DNA from: Pilatotrama ljubarskyi
Lineage: Eukaryota; Basidiomycota; Agaricomycetes; Polyporales; Polyporaceae
NCBI GenBank assembly: GCA_022385805.1
Contig: MU277715.1
Coordinates: 182,765 to 246,764 of the forward strand
Direction: 5' to 3'
DNA length: 64,000 nucleotides
Position numbers and translations under genes: made by a program. The notes beneath the pieces were generated by a model. The model worked only from the letters and a program-made list of their open reading frames with translations, did not search any database and was not told where the DNA came from. Of this stretch, positions 12,435 to 24,205 are shown in pieces. Within the stretch, counting starts at the first letter, position 1, and every line of letters starts with the position of its first letter.

Positions 12435-12702
12435 AGCTTGCGCGAATTGTTTTAGCTCAGATCATCCAGTAGTGAGAGCACATAGGAACGCTATAGTTCG
12501 TCGGAGCGGTGGCAGCAGAACATGAACGTCATGGCTTGGGGAGAGCCGCGGGCGCCTACGACGATGCCCGGCCTTGTAGGCTACACCAACGCGCGTAGGA
12601 AGGCCACTTGTCCCCGATATTCAGTGCAGAGAAGACAATTACAACATGAGATAGCATCTGAGACGGTAGACGACACATGCACAAGACAACTGGCGGCTGA
12701 TA

Positions 12703-15617
12703 TCAACGCCGATTCCGACTCTGACCGCTGGCGCTTTGCGGCCCCGCGGCAGCCCCTTTGCGCATCTCCTCTTCGTCCAAACCTGCCTCCGCCAATATAC
12801 GCTCGACCTCCTCGAGGATGGGCTTGTAAGTAGCTATGATCAAAGCTCAGATCAGACATGCCGTACGGCAATGTGCAGCGATGCACCCACCGTATCGCTC
12901 CTCGGCGAGAGTGAAGCCATCTCTCCGGAGCTGTTTGCCACGGCTGTCGCTCGTTCCATACGCTTTCTGCGCCCAGTACTCTCCTATAAGGATTCGAGTC
13001 AATTAGAAAGCCGCGTGGGACACAGGAAGCGACTGACGGGAGCGAGCATAGAACATGGCAAGCGTCTCCCCTGGTAAAGGCGTGCTGATCACGTCCTCGG
13101 CAGACCGCGTGGAGTCTTTCGCTACGCCCATGAATGCGGTCGCTTGTACACGCAAAGACTCCTGTAATCGACATGATGAACGATGCATGGAACAGATGAG
13201 AAGTTGACACTACGAGTAGACAAAGCGCATACCTTCTCTTCCTGGATGGTATCCAGCACCTCCACTTTCTTCTCTTCTTCCTCCCCCACAACCGTGACGC
13301 TCTCTGTATCCTCTCGCTCGTCCGCGGTGTCATCGTAATCATCGTCGTCCTCGTCATCCTCGTCGCTGCTGCTGGCGTCGTCGCCCTCCGCGACGACGAT
13401 CTCCGAGGCCTTCAGGCACACATAGCGGTCGAGCTTGTCGAGCTGCAGCGAGTAAAAGTCGTCCAGCGTGTACTCGCGCGAGCCTTTCTCGAAGATCCCG
13501 CCATAGCTGCACCATCAAACATATGTCAGGAACTGCGCGCCGGGAGGTAGGAGGGGGTCGCACATGTAGAGCGTATTCCGGAGGACGGCGAGCATGGCGT
13601 TGTACCTCGGGAGAGGCACCGTTAGCATCGGGTCGTCGGGGTCGACCTCATCATCCTGTGGCGTGGGTGCCGCCGGCTTCGCTTTCTCCGATGAGGAATT
13701 CGAGGTTTTTCTCTGCGCCTCGTGCTCCTAGACATAACGTGCAATCTGTCACGCCTGTTATCGTGGACGCTTTACAGGCGCCTACCTCATCATCGCTGCT
13801 GGCGCCCTCATCGTCGTATTCGTTCTCTTCTTCCGGGTCGGGACGAACGGGCTGCGTCGGGCCCTTCTTCTTCGGCGCGCTGCCCTTCTTCTTGGGCCGC
13901 TTGAGGTTCATCGATACCCACCGCCCGTTACCGGAGATCTGGTAGCCGTACCTATAGGAAGACAAAGGTGTTAGCCCCGCGCGATACCGGTCCAGGGAGA
14001 GGGTGCCGTACAAGTCATTGTGAAAGACGCTCTCCAGCGTCTCTTCGCCCGTATCCTCGTCGGTCACGCCGCCGAAGAGGATGCCCATGTTCTTGGCAGA
14101 CCAGAGCGCCATTGTGCAGCCGGAGCGCAGGGACGGCGCGTATGCGGTTGATGTCTTCTTGCGCTTCTCCCACTTGAGCGTGAGCGGGTCCGCGGTGGAC
14201 TTCCCGGGTGTTGGGGTCTCCGTGTTGAGGGTCATACTAGAGATGAGCGAAGATTAGGACTTGTCGGAGCAAGGGCAATGACGGAAGGATACGAACCGTA
14301 GGAACCAGGTATCGTCGAGCATGACGCCGACGGGTCGGCTGCCTTTGACGTACTCTTTGCAATATCCACCTGTAGAACGTAAGTCGGACTACTGGCACAC
14401 ATGTAGAGATACACCTGAAACGCACCATGCAGAAGGATACCCTCCGGAGTAGGCAAGAATGAGAATCCACTGCGAGGTCTGGTAACAGATTCAACGTCAG
14501 TCAGGAGTAGGCGTAGAGTCCGGAAAGACGTACGAAGGTCTCCGGTCGGTCTCCCTAAACTCGATCTGCTTCCATTTGTACTCCTGGGTGTCGAATATCC
14601 ATAGATCGTTCAAGTAATTTGCTGCAATCCTCACTCAGCGTTAGCCCTACGACTCGAATGGGGATCTTACTCTTGATTCCTGGGTCATAGAATCCGCCAA
14701 AAAGCACTATGTAGTGCTTCCACATCGCCATCCTGCCGATCAGTCAACAGGTGAATCGACATCACATTTCAGGCTTGTGCGTGCTGACTCACCGATGCCC
14801 CGACCGCGCGGTCGGACGGACCTTCGTGTCGATGCGCTCCCACGTATGCGTGGAGATGTCAAAGCACCAGAAGTCGCGGTAGTGGTGGAAGGAATTTTGG
14901 TACAGCGACGAAAACTCTCCGCCTGTCGTCCGTCAGCATGCGATGTCTACGAGTGCGAGGGGGCCCCGCGGTGCTCACCGAACAAGTAGAGTTTTCCCCC
15001 GCCTGCGGGACTGGCTACGACTGCATGCGCCGACCGAGGACCGGGGCATGTTGGGGAGACGAACTTGCGCCATTCGTTCTTAGAACGCGAGGGATGCTTG
15101 AATTAATTCGGACATGGACTGCACATTTGAAGATGTACCTTCTCGGGTGAATATCGGTAGACATCGCTATAGAAGTGCTATACGGAAGTCGTTGATGATC
15201 CAGAGGATGGGCATGCATGATGCATGGACACTCACGGCCTTCCCGTCGTCGCTGAAGAACTCGCCTCCGATGCACCAGAGGTGGTTGCCGTTCGGACAAG
15301 GGGTGAGGGTCGCGTTCGCGCGCCGACTAGGAGGTCCCTCGACCAGCTCCTCGGTGACCTTGTGCGCTTCCTCCCATTCTCTTTGGATCTACTAGACCCA
15401 ACTTGTGTTGGATGCCCACGTCGTGTAGCCTAGGATAGAGGAGAGAAATCACCTTGTCGAGGATACTCTCGAGATCCTGGTCGTCCTCGTCAAAATCGTC
15501 CTTCGTTTTGGTCGCCTTCTTCTTCTCCTTCCGCTCAACTTTCTGCGCGGCCTTCGCCTTCTTCGCAGCCTTGGCTGAGGCTTTGGTCACGTCCTTCCCG
15601 CTCTTCTTCTTCGCCAT
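12703..15617 (-). CDS. Kelch-repeat protein, KLHDC4 type
   Basis: About a dozen exons on the minus strand. The first (15617-15453) codes MAKKKSGKDVTKASAKAAKK... with DQDLESILDK, the lysine-rich start of KLHDC4-like proteins. The next exon begins IQREWEEAHKVTEELVEGPP. Kelch motifs follow in order: HLWCIGGEFFSDDGKA, LFGGEFSSLYQNSFHHYRDF, IVLFGGFYDPGI, GFSFLPTPEGILLHGG, GILFGGVTDEDTGEE and LYIYGGIFEKGSREYTLDD. An acidic low-complexity stretch (13290-13400, many Asp/Glu/Ser) lies before a DUF4110-like C-terminus (AEDVISTPLPGETLAMFYAR, EYWAQKA, ILEEVERILAEAGLDEEEM). The stop is at 12703-12705. These proteins are conserved in eukaryotes with a poorly defined role. Internal exon borders are approximate. 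Confidence 0.9.
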
Positions 15618-16178
15618 GTTTCAAGTCAGACGAGGAGTGCGTCTTCCGCAATATATGGCCGACAATTGGATTCAGATTATGTCGTATAGTGAACAGCAGC
15701 GCTGAAAGAACGACAAGAGAAGGGGGAGATGTGTGTGTTATGCAGTCAGATACCGTCAGACAACCCAGCGGAGAACAGCGTGAGACACGGAGCGAGAGAG
15801 ATGTCACGGTCCAACTTGCTTTGGTTGCCGCTCGACTCTTGCGCAGATCGCAATCTCGGATCTGCGCGGGCGCTCCGCTTCTGCTCTGGCTCTCTGCCTC
15901 GGAGGTGGCCTGTGATGGTTGGTAGCGATAGACGTCTCACCAGGAGCCAGAGCCAGCCTACAGCTTCATAATGTCTTTGAGCAAGGCACAGATAGTTGCA
16001 AAAGTCAAAGCGAACTGGGATTATGACAGAAGATGGTATGCAATAGAATGTTCAAGCCCCGAACCCTCCAAACTTGAAGCCGACTCCGAATCTCACCCCC
16101 CAACTCCGTCGACTGGTGCTGGTAAAAAAAGGAATAGCCGGCGGTGGACGTCCATACTCGAGACCTCGCGAGCTCCAA
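15618..16178. other. Intergenic between Kelch gene and hydrophobin
   Basis: Contains the promoter of the minus-strand Kelch gene and the 3' flank of the hydrophobin. A 72-codon open frame at 15971-16189 (+) runs into the antisense of the hydrophobin end and shows no family signal. Confidence 0.5.
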
Positions 16179-16624
16179 TTAGAGGATGATGGGGACGCAG
16201 CCAATGCTGACGAGGCCGCCTATGCAGGAAGTAGTCAGTACCGCTAGGACTTCCGCGTTTCAACTCAGGTACTCACCGACGTTGTTGTTCTGGCAGCACA
16301 CCGGGGTAGAAGAGCTGCATAAACCAGCGTCAGTCATGCCGTCCTACCGTGGCAAAGGGCGCGAGAGACTGACCAGGTGTTGCCCGACGCGACGCCAACG
16401 ACGTTGATCGGGTTGCACTGGACACCGACGGAGGCGGTCACGTCCTCGACGACGACGCCGAGGAGCCCAAGAAGAGTCGTGATGCCGACATCCGACGCGG
16501 GGCGCACGTCCTGGCAGCAGGTGATCGCGCCCGTGTTGCAGCTCGCGCCGCCCTGCGGGACGGGCGTGGCGGCCGCAAGAGCGGTGAAGACGGCGACGGT
16601 GTAGACGGCGACCTTGGCGAACAT
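16179..16624 (-). CDS. Class I hydrophobin
   Basis: Three exons, 16624-16374, 16314-16277 and 16219-16179, total 330 nt (109 aa). A signal peptide (MFAKVAVYTVAVFTALAAA) is followed by eight cysteines in the hydrophobin order: C-x6-CC-x32-C-x13-C-x5-CC-x12-C-x5-end. The long loop after the first CC pair, and VQCNPINVVGV, VCCQNNN and GCVPIIL, fit class I. Splicing is required to see the second cysteine block: the exon 1-2 join makes the fifth Cys codon (TG|C). The product should self-assemble at air-water interfaces and coat hyphae. A TATA box lies upstream. Confidence 0.96.
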
Positions 16625-16764
16625 GGTGATAGTTGTAGTGGGTGGTAAGTTGGCGGGTGCTGAAAGAGCGTGTGGGCTGAGGAGGAGCGCGAGGCTGGGC
16701 GAGGTACAATGAGTGTGAGGGCGATGTAGTTCGCTTGGGGTATGTGGTCGACGGGAAGCTTGCG

Positions 16765-16772
16765 TTTTTATA
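16765..16772 (-). promoter_or_regulatory. TATA box of the hydrophobin gene
   Basis: The minus strand reads CTATAAAAACGC about 145 bp upstream of the hydrophobin ATG. The position suits the TATA-driven promoter of a strongly expressed, developmentally regulated gene. Confidence 0.6.
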
Positions 16773-16799
16773 GTCGTTTGCGGGCTGGTGCAAACTATA

Positions 16800-17740
16800 C
16801 ACTGGGTGTTTCACGATAATACGGCTTGGAGGGACAAGCATTCATGGGGCGCGGCGGTGCAATGTAATCGGGCATGCCGCCGTCATAACATATTGCTATG
16901 AGACCTGCCTCCTAGTACGAACATTCATCGGGAGCGACACTCTGCGCGTGTGGTGTATATACGGAAGAAATGCAGGCCACGCGTCAGCGAGGCGGTGCGA
17001 TACATTGAACGCAGTGCACTCACGAAGGCGAAAGGTGTGTCTGTGAATATGTGGATAGCGATAAGCAACCAGAGAGACTCATACCGTCAGCGTTGTCTGA
17101 CAAGTACTCCAAACCTAGGACGAAGCCATCGGGGTCATGAGCTCTGTCGATTGCCAGCCTTGAAGACAAACATACAAGGATGACTGCAGCCCAGAGTGAC
17201 GTAGATTGATCTCGGCCAAAGTGACCCGGTATAGCTCTTAACATGCATAAGCGGCGACCATCGGGCAGAATATGTCAGGGTCTAATCATCATGTTCTAGA
17301 CAATCGTTTGAGGAGGGTGGCGTTAGCCTTGGTAGTGAGACATATATGGCCTTAGGTTGAGACGTCATGCATGCATGCTCAGCTGGATAGGTAGCCATCA
17401 GCGTGAGGTGTGTAACTCAGTCTCGGCTCATCAGTATGCATGCAGGGTTCAAACTACCTAATAAGGCCTTCACGGCCGGGCAGCACGCTTGTGGGCTGTG
17501 GATTCGGGAGCCGGTACCGCGATGCATCAGCGGCGATGACATGCATTTTGGGGTGATACATGGCATCTCGACCAGGCGTGTGTACCTACATGCCTAGCAT
17601 CGACTCGTGAGCATCCAGATGTCCTGCGAGTCATGGCTTCAAGACCTGAAGGTAACGGAAGCATGGAGTAAACACGCCAAGGATGTCTCCTCGGTGCCGG
17701 TCGTCACCTGATACTGCATTCCAGCATCATCGCGGCTCGC
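16800..17740. other. Intergenic, no gene recognised
   Basis: Short, unconvincing open frames only. It holds the distal hydrophobin upstream region and the 3' flank of the next minus-strand gene. Confidence 0.5.
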
Positions 17741-18824
17741 TCAGAATGACAGCGTGATCTTCCGCTCTACGACCAAAGCCGAAAGCAGAATATGATCGAA
17801 CAGCTCGTGCCCGTCCGGAAAGACCGTCAGGGTGGCAGCAGGCAGCGGTGGGGATGCGTCCAGCGGCGGAGGGACGAAGGACGCGATCTGGTGCGCGCGC
17901 GTGTCCGAGCACTATATCGGGTGGGAGAATCCGCAGAGCGCGACGCGGCAGTAATAGTGTGAGTATCGCAATGCGGAACGAGGAGGAACGTGCGCACGAT
18001 GCACATGGGCGACCCGTCGTCGAGCGTTGTTCGACAGTCCCAGCGAAGCTCGACGTCGCCGTATTGCCAGAGGAATTTGCGCTTCGCCAGATGTCCAGCC
18101 TTGAAGTGCCCAACTCGCGAAGAAGGACTTACCGGCGAGTGTCCGTCCTTCTTGAGGACGTTGGACATCCGCGTCGCATGGTTACCCATCTTCACGATCG
18201 CACGACTGTGCATGACGGCCAGCCTATGTGAGACTTGGTCAGTCCTCTCAGCTTGGTAGTGGACGCTCCAATTCTCTATACGAACTCGAACTCGCCGACA
18301 AGCTCGCCATCTTCGTCAATGCCCCTCCTGACCGTCGTCACGTACGACAGCGGTACAAAGGGATTCAAATTGAGAGCGACGGATATGTTGTAGACTGGGG
18401 TGAGAGTCCGGTCGACGTCCCGGGGAGGGAGGAGGAACATCGAGTCGTTGCTCCACGACGAGAAGGTGTATATCCGAGGTCGCGTTGGGCGCTGAGTGAG
18501 GGCGTAGCTGCCATGTGAACTTGGTCAGGATCATGTCATCTCCTAACTTGCCACAGAGAATACACACTTTGGAGGTAGAGATGGCGGCGGTGCGTGGACC
18601 TCGGCTGCATAGCTACCCTGACGCCGTGAGCACTCTCGGGTACAACGGACGTCTGAGCTGCTGGCTTTGGCTTACTCGGGCGGAAGCGTGTCTGTGGGAG
18701 ACGGAGGGTCAGCGTGCTCGTCTGTGAACGGATCTGAAGCACTTTATCGTCAGCTATGTTGTGGCAACTCCGCACGCACGAATGCAGGATTAGGATTCCT
18801 ACCAGAGCCCGACGTTATGATCAT
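17741..18824 (-). CDS. DUF6593-like protein of unknown function
   Basis: Assembled from several minus-strand exons. The likely start is MIITSGS (ATG at 18824), spliced to DPFTDEHADPPSPTDTLPPE. Recognisable blocks follow: YTFSSWSNDSMFLLPP, ISVALNLNPFVPLSYVTTVR, DGELVGEFE, MGNHATRMSNVLKKDG, FLWQYGDVELRWDCR, TLDDGSPMCIV, ASFVPPPLDASPPLPAATL and TVFPDGHELFDHILLSALVV, ending ITLSF with a TGA at 17741-17743. The order resembles Agaricomycete DUF6593-type proteins, which have no known function. There is no signal peptide or membrane segment. N-terminal exon borders (18550-18824) are less certain than the rest. The gene is divergent from RCE1, with 445 bp between starts. Confidence 0.7.
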
Positions 18825-19269
18825 GGTCCGCTGGTGAATATGTTGCAGAAATGAGGGATGAAGCAGCTAACGCGGGCCCTACGCCGACTCTCTTGAAAAG
18901 ACTCGGAGGTCATGGCGGCTGCGAAAAAAAGTGGGAGGCGGGCACTCGCCCCGCAGCGCGCGCGCGCGTCTCGCTCTCTCTCAACCTTCTTCCTCGACGT
19001 CGCGCTCGACGCTGACAGGGATTCAGAGTTTAGAACTCGCCGTGTGCTGAGGCCATCGTCCAAGAGTCCGTCTAAAGCTGTCTTTACGTGACTGGCTGCC
19101 TGGGTTCCCACTCGCTGGTAAAGCGCTTTCGCCGAGCTTGGGTATCATCTCCTTTTGTTCTGCACACACATATTGTCTTCACCTTTGCCCGGATTGCGAG
19201 GACTCCTTCTGGCCCTTCGAGCTTACTCAGAAACTATCGCCTGGATTCTCCGCTATCTCTGTGAGCACG
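18825..19269. promoter_or_regulatory. Divergent upstream region of the DUF6593-like gene and RCE1
   Basis: A 445-bp gap between two opposite start codons. It contains a short CG-alternating run (near 18957-18968). No TATA box is evident. Confidence 0.4.
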
Positions 19270-21000
19270 ATGACGCTAGTCTTCGCGACCCCGCCAATCT
19301 CGCTGTCGACAGCGCACGCCTTCGCCGCGTTCTTCACCCTCTCCTATGTGGGCTCGCTCTACCTCTCCAAAAGCGCGCGCCTCTCCTTCAAAAACGGCGT
19401 CACCCTCAGCACGCCCCCCGGTGCACAGCGCGCGAAGGAGAGTGAGGAACGATGGAGGGACGACCCGGACGTCATCCGTGCAAGACTGCTCGCAGCCAGC
19501 ATGAGCACGGCGGGGAGCGTGCTTGCCGTGTATTGGCTCGTACGGAGCGTCACCTCCAAGCGTGAGGTATGTCCTCTCCTTGTTCAGGTGTGGCGTGGAG
19601 TGCACATAAGGGGTGAGAGGCCGCGCGCTGTTCGCAGTGGTATGTAGGAGCTCTTCACGCTGGTGTGGGCGAGATTAGTCTAGCAGTTCGCGCGACTGGT
19701 CATGGCATATTTATGTCGCTAGAGAGAAGAAAGAGTGAATTTCCCCCCTGCGCCGGAGGAGGAGAACGGGACTCCTCTGAAGCTCCGGGCTCTGAGGAGG
19801 ATGTAGGGTGCTCCCCCTATTCCCTGGGCCAATCGCCGCTGAGCAGATCGTCTGAAGCCATGTGTTGCGTTCACCAGCTCTCATTACTCGTGCGCCGCAC
19901 GCATGCTCAGGCGTTATTGCTCGCACTGACCTCTATCCTCAGCTACAGAAAGATCCGCTCGCAGCCTTCAAATCCACCCTCGCGCGTCTCGGCATAACAC
20001 TAGACTTCGCCCCCACCACCTCCCCCCTCTCCGTAATCCTCCCCTGCCTCGTCACGCCTATCCTCTATCTGGGCCCTCTCTATGTCTCCTGGCTGTGCGA
20101 GACTCTACCTCTGCAGCGACGCTGGAGCGTCCGCGGCGACCTACTGCCGGTATTCACTACCTGGGTCGGGATCCGCAACTATATTGTCGTACGTCCCGCT
20201 CCAGCACGTCCATGTGTCGTCCTCCGCGAGTTCTGAACGGAGCGCTGCTAGGGTCCTATCACAGAGGAAGTGGTCTTCCGAGCGTGCATGCTCGCGGTGT
20301 ACCACATGGCGGGGGCTTCCCGCACGAAGATGATCTTCCTCACCCCGCTCGCGTTCGGCGTCGGTACGTGCCCGGCGCGCTCTCGCCCCTCTCCGCCCGC
20401 CCGCTCGGCTCCTGACTTGTTCGACAGCGCACCTCCACCACGCATGGGACACCTACAACCGCTACGGGCGCACCTCCGCCGCCGCGCGGACCGCCTTCGT
20501 CTCGACATGTATGTCCCGTCCCGCCCGTCCCTCTCCTCCCCACCAGCGACATGCCACTCATTTGACGACTGACGACGCGCGCATGGCAGTGTTTCAGTTG
20601 GCGTACACGAGCCTGTTCGGGTTCCACTGCACGTACCTCTTCCTCCGCACAGGCTCGCTCCTCCCGCCCACGCTCTCGCACATCTTCTGCAACATCATGG
20701 GCTTCCCGCAGTACGCCCTGCATGTTCGGATGTTCCCCAAGCGTCGCCGCCGTGAGTCCTCCTCCTCTCTCCTCCCTTCCATCCGTGTCCTCCGCTCTCC
20801 CTTCTTCGCCGCGCTGACCCGATTTTGTGCCGGTGTTCGCTGCGGACAATGTGCAACGTGCAATGCGGCGCACACAACCAACAGTGATACAGCTCATGTA
20901 CCTGCTCGGGATCGCGGGGTACGTGTACACGATGCGCGAGTGGACGCGCGCAGACGACAGTCTGTTCTGGCCCGCGCCCGGGCAAATACCGCGCTATTGA
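19270..21000 (+). CDS. RCE1: CAAX prenyl protease 2 (Rce1)
   Basis: Type II CAAX endopeptidase of the ER membrane. It removes the -AAX tripeptide from farnesylated or geranylgeranylated proteins such as Ras and fungal a-type pheromone precursors. Six exons (19270-19566, 19943-20188, 20252-20363, 20428-20508, 20590-20751, 20885-21000) sum to 1014 nt (337 aa) in phase. The conserved glutamate pair and arginine are in GPITEEVVFRACMLAVYHMA. The two metal/active-site histidine motifs are AHLHHAWDTYNRYGRT and LPPTLSHIFCNIMG. Several hydrophobic segments (start of exon 1, SVILPCLVTPILYLGPLYV, IQLMYLLGIAGYVYTM) fit a multispanning protein. The first intron is unusually long (376 nt); the others are 55-133 nt. 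Confidence 0.95.
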
Positions 21001-21952
21001 CATCCAAGCGCTCGCAGCGGCTGCCATGGAACAGAAGTCGGGACTCGGGACGGGCTCCTGACGTCGATATCGAGACCCTGCATGCACACACGTACATAGC
21101 TGTCCACATCTCTCAATGAGAAATGCATAGACGCAAGTTCCGCCCGCCCGCACCTGCACCTGCACACTCTTTGAGTTCTCCAGGTTGCGATGCCCTCTCT
21201 TATACCCCTCGCCCGCGGTTCCCGTGCGCGCAGCTCCCAAGCCCGACCCGGGTTCAAGCACCTTCCGCCGTCCAGCGCACTGTCCCAGCGTAACAGACGC
21301 GAGCACCCTGCGCCCGCACGCGCTCGGACAAAGCGGCTTTGTCGACCGCGGGCGCCTACCCACAAGGCGCCACTCGCCCGCACGCGCATACATATATACG
21401 GCCGCTGCACCGTGATATACGGGGGTTGCCCCTCGCTTTGCCCCGCTCGCGTCCCTCGGCCGCATTGTCCCCCACATCAGTCCCGCTCCCCGCTCGTCTG
21501 GAGCGCGCCGCCTGGGTCTGGACCGTGGTCCTCGCGCCTCGCGCCGCCCGAGCGTACCCTGTCTTAGCTTGAGCTTCCCGAAGCGGAAGCTTGGACAATG
21601 GCTCCTTTGCGACTGCGCGGGTGGCTCGCGCGATCGCGAGTCAAAGCGCGGGAGCAGAAGGAGCAACTGCAGACGCGTGGCCAGCCTGACGTGAGAGAGT
21701 ATATAAGGCGCTGCGGGGAGGAGGGGGAGTACGCTGACGTCCCCGCGTTCCTGTTGCCTCTCGACTTGCGCGTGAAGAAGCTTTGCGAGTCTCGTCCTGC
21801 TGCGCCGTATCCTACCACTGGCCCTCTTGGTATCGTACGTCTCGCTTTCACTCCCGTGGTTCGCCTGCGCGCCGACGCTCACCGTCGTTCTGCAGACTTC
21901 CCCGAACAAAGACTCGCCGCAACCTCCTCCCACAAAGAAACGCAAACGCACG
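21001..21952. other. GC-rich intergenic region upstream of the 21953 gene
   Basis: About 950 bp. A 427-codon minus-strand frame over 20695-21978 is mainly low-complexity Arg/Gly/Ser from GC-rich DNA and is not credited. It contains the TATA box listed next. Confidence 0.5.
21700..21708 (+). promoter_or_regulatory. TATA box, candidate promoter of the gene at 21953
   Basis: TATATAAGG in a GC-rich context, about 245 bp before the assigned ATG. The distance leaves room for a leader of about 200 nt. Confidence 0.5.
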
Positions 21953-22723
21953 ATGCCCTCCCTGTTCGACCGTTTCACAAACCCGTCCTACCCGATCGTC
22001 GTCGCGCAGTACAAGAACGAGTACCGCGGCGTCGGGCACGAGGCGTCCCTGCACTGGGCGCTGATCGTGATCACCGACAAGGAGTCGCTCAGCGGGCCGT
22101 CGTTCCAGGCGTACGCGCAGACGACGCGCGCGCGCCAGCCCCGGCCGCGCACCCGCCGCCCGCGGCTGTCGGACAGCTCGGCGGCGACGGCGAGCAGCAG
22201 CGCGAGTCGGCGGAGCACGAGCGCGAGCGTGACTACGATGGGCACGCTCGGTCTGGAGGTGTCGGACGGTCCGCTCGCGGGGCCGGACGCGCTCTCTGAT
22301 GCAGAGAAGAAGAATGCGGAGGTGGACGTAGAGTGGGACGTGCAGTGGTACACGCGGCAAGGAAAGACGTCGCTCCTGGACGTGTGCTCGACGGTGCGCA
22401 CGCTCTGCCTGGGCGGGGTGCAGGTCGGGTCCATCAAGACTGCCGACCTGGATAAGCTCGTCGAGTACCTGCAGAGCCACCCTCCGGTGCCCACCACGCC
22501 GGGCTGGTGCTCGCGCGACTACGTGCTGGAGCTGCTGGAGCTCCTGCGGCCGTTCAAGCTGCTGAGGCCCGACCTGCAGAATGTGAAGCCGAAGGTGAAG
22601 GGCGCGAAGGTGGAGGTGACGATGGGCGACTTGCTGCCGGAGCTGGTGGAGGTGGGAAAGGCGACGCAGGAGAGCATCGACAGGGAGGACTACCGGCCTG
22701 TCGTGAAGTACCGTTCGTCGTGA
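21953..22723 (+). CDS. Unrecognised single-exon gene, 256 aa
   Basis: An open frame without introns, starting MPSLFDRFTNPSYPIVVAQY. The N-terminal part (HEASLHWALIVITDKESLSG) and C-terminal part (VQWYTRQGKTSLLDVCSTVR, LCLGGVQVGSIKTADLDKLV, GWCSRDYVLELLELLRPFKL) look like a folded globular protein. They flank a Ser/Arg-rich low-complexity insert of about 70 residues (22120-22300). The same frame is open upstream to 21827, but the ATG at 21953 follows a basic KKRKR run and is the more natural start given the upstream TATA box. I do not recognise the family and assign no function. Confidence 0.75.
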   Translation: MPSLFDRFTNPSYPIVVAQYKNEYRGVGHEASLHWALIVITDKESLSGPSFQAYAQTTRARQPRPRTRRPRLSDSSAATASSSASRRSTSASVTTMGTLGLEVSDGPLAGPDALSDAEKKNAEVDVEWDVQWYTRQGKTSLLDVCSTVRTLCLGGVQVGSIKTADLDKLVEYLQSHPPVPTTPGWCSRDYVLELLELLRPFKLLRPDLQNVKPKVKGAKVEVTMGDLLPELVEVGKATQESIDREDYRPVVKYRSS

Positions 22724-23402
22724 CTGTGTGCTAGGTCGGCGGTGTATCACTTGGACTATCGTTCTGTGTTGACGGTTGTATACTAGTACTTGTATATCAT
22801 GCGGAAAGTGTTGGACTGAGAGCAGAAGAAGACAGCAGTTCGAACACGGCCATGAGCGGCGTGACTCGTGTCAGGTGACTGTGACAGGACGCGGAGTCGC
22901 GCGGCGAACGGCTCCTCCTCCTGCTCTCTTCTCGTATTTCCAGGCACTCGCTTCCTCTGCACTCCAGCCAATCCTTGCAGCCTCGCTTGCCTGTAGCGCT
23001 GTCGCGCGGCCCACTTGAGAAGTGCCTGTCGTTATTTGGATGCGGGCGTATACCGTAAGCTTGGCTGGAAGTGCTCGGTGCTCGGTCGGCTCGTTCTACG
23101 CGCCCGTTCGCAGGCGTGTCCGTCCTCTGCACCTAGCTAGAGCGCACCGAGAGAATGATTGTACGACTGTGTGACGGTCCGACCGACTCGCCAAGACGGA
23201 GTAGCTGCTCGCGTGCTTTCCTACCTGCCAATTTGGTCGATCGCCGAATCGCGATCGGGCTCCGCTCTAGATCGCGTCGCGTGGCCGACCGGCAGCTCTA
23301 TACTTAGGATAGTGCACCGATCACCCTGCCCCTCCTCGCCTTTGTCCTCCTCGGCCTCGCTCTCTTCGCCGTCCTCTTCTTCACTGGCATCCTCGGAAAT
23401 AC
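22724..23402. other. Intergenic upstream of MYND copy 1
   Basis: Mostly without coding signal. At 23317-23395 one frame encodes a strongly hydrophobic run (ITLPLLAFVLLGLALFAVLF), but it is out of frame with the MYND start at 23403. It could be an N-terminal anchor exon joined by an unseen intron. Not resolved. Confidence 0.4.
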
Positions 23403-24205
23403 ATGTTCGGCATACCCAAACCCCCGCTGAAGAACTGGGAGCGCGCCGACAAGCTCAACGTCGAGCTTGTCGGGTATGGGTGGTGAGTGGCACAACGAAC
23501 ATGAGCGTAGCGATCTGCATAATCACGCGAATTGGTGGGACCGTAGGGGGGAGAAACGCGTCATCGTACGCTTCCATCTGCCCAAGGACCGCGACACGGA
23601 GCGCATACAGCAGGCGACCGCGCTCATGATCCGCGATGTGAAGCACTCCAAGGACTGGACGTGCGAGTGGTGCGGTAGGTGCAAGAACCAAGACGACCAT
23701 CAACGCGTGCTCATCCGTGCTTTACGCCTACCTGGCAGGTGCGCCCGCGCGCGAGTCGCACGTGCAGAACCTGTCCTGGAACCACCTCAACCCGCCTCGT
23801 CTAGTAATCTACGTACGCCCGCTGCCTCTCATCAGCGCATCTCGTAGCTGCGGGACTCAGCGTCATATCCCCCTCCTGCAGATCCACTTCGTTTGCGACA
23901 TGGACGCGCGGCACGTCCGCGAAGGGGTTAAGGTGACGCACGACTACATGAACATGCTCAACTTCGGGGGCATGGGGCCCCTGCCCCCCTTCCCCAAGCG
24001 TCCCGCGGGGGTGACCTACCCCCTCGCGGGCAGCTGCGCGCGCTGCGAGCGCGACGAGTCCGCGACGAACCAGGACGCGCTGAAGAGGTGCAGCAAGTGC
24101 AAGCTGACGCGATACTGCGGGGTGGAGTGTCAGAAGAACGACTGGCCGAGACATAAGGTCGCCTGCGGGATGGTGTGCTCGGTCAACTTCGAGAACTGGG
24201 ATTGA
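23403..24205 (+). CDS. MYND zinc-finger protein, copy 1 (intact)
   Basis: Four exons (23403-23482, 23547-23674, 23739-23812, 23882-24205) sum to 606 nt (201 aa) in phase. The N-terminal domain reads MFGIPKPPLKNWERADKLNV, then KRVIVRFHLPKDRDTERIQQ, HSKDWTCEWCG, ARESHVQNLSWNHLNPPRLV and HFVCDMDARHVREGVKVTHD. The C-terminal MYND finger is C-x2-C ... C-x2-C-x4-C-x3-C-x7-H-x3-C (SCARCERDES, KRCSKCKLTRYCGVECQKND, HKVAC). MYND fingers bind proline-rich peptides. Role and location are unknown. Two relatives lie in this window, at 25653 (truncated) and 47777-48601 (frameshifted). Confidence 0.88.

Noticed and set aside
20695..21978. 427-codon minus-strand open frame across the RCE1 end and upstream region
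   Set aside because: Arg/Gly/Ser-rich composition typical of GC-rich antisense reading. It overlaps RCE1 exon 6 and the TATA box of another gene and has no domain pattern.
23317..23395. Transmembrane N-terminus for MYND copy 1
   Set aside because: The hydrophobic run is in a different frame from the MYND start and I could not find a splice that connects them. A similar out-of-frame run occurs before copy 3, so it is noted but not annotated.
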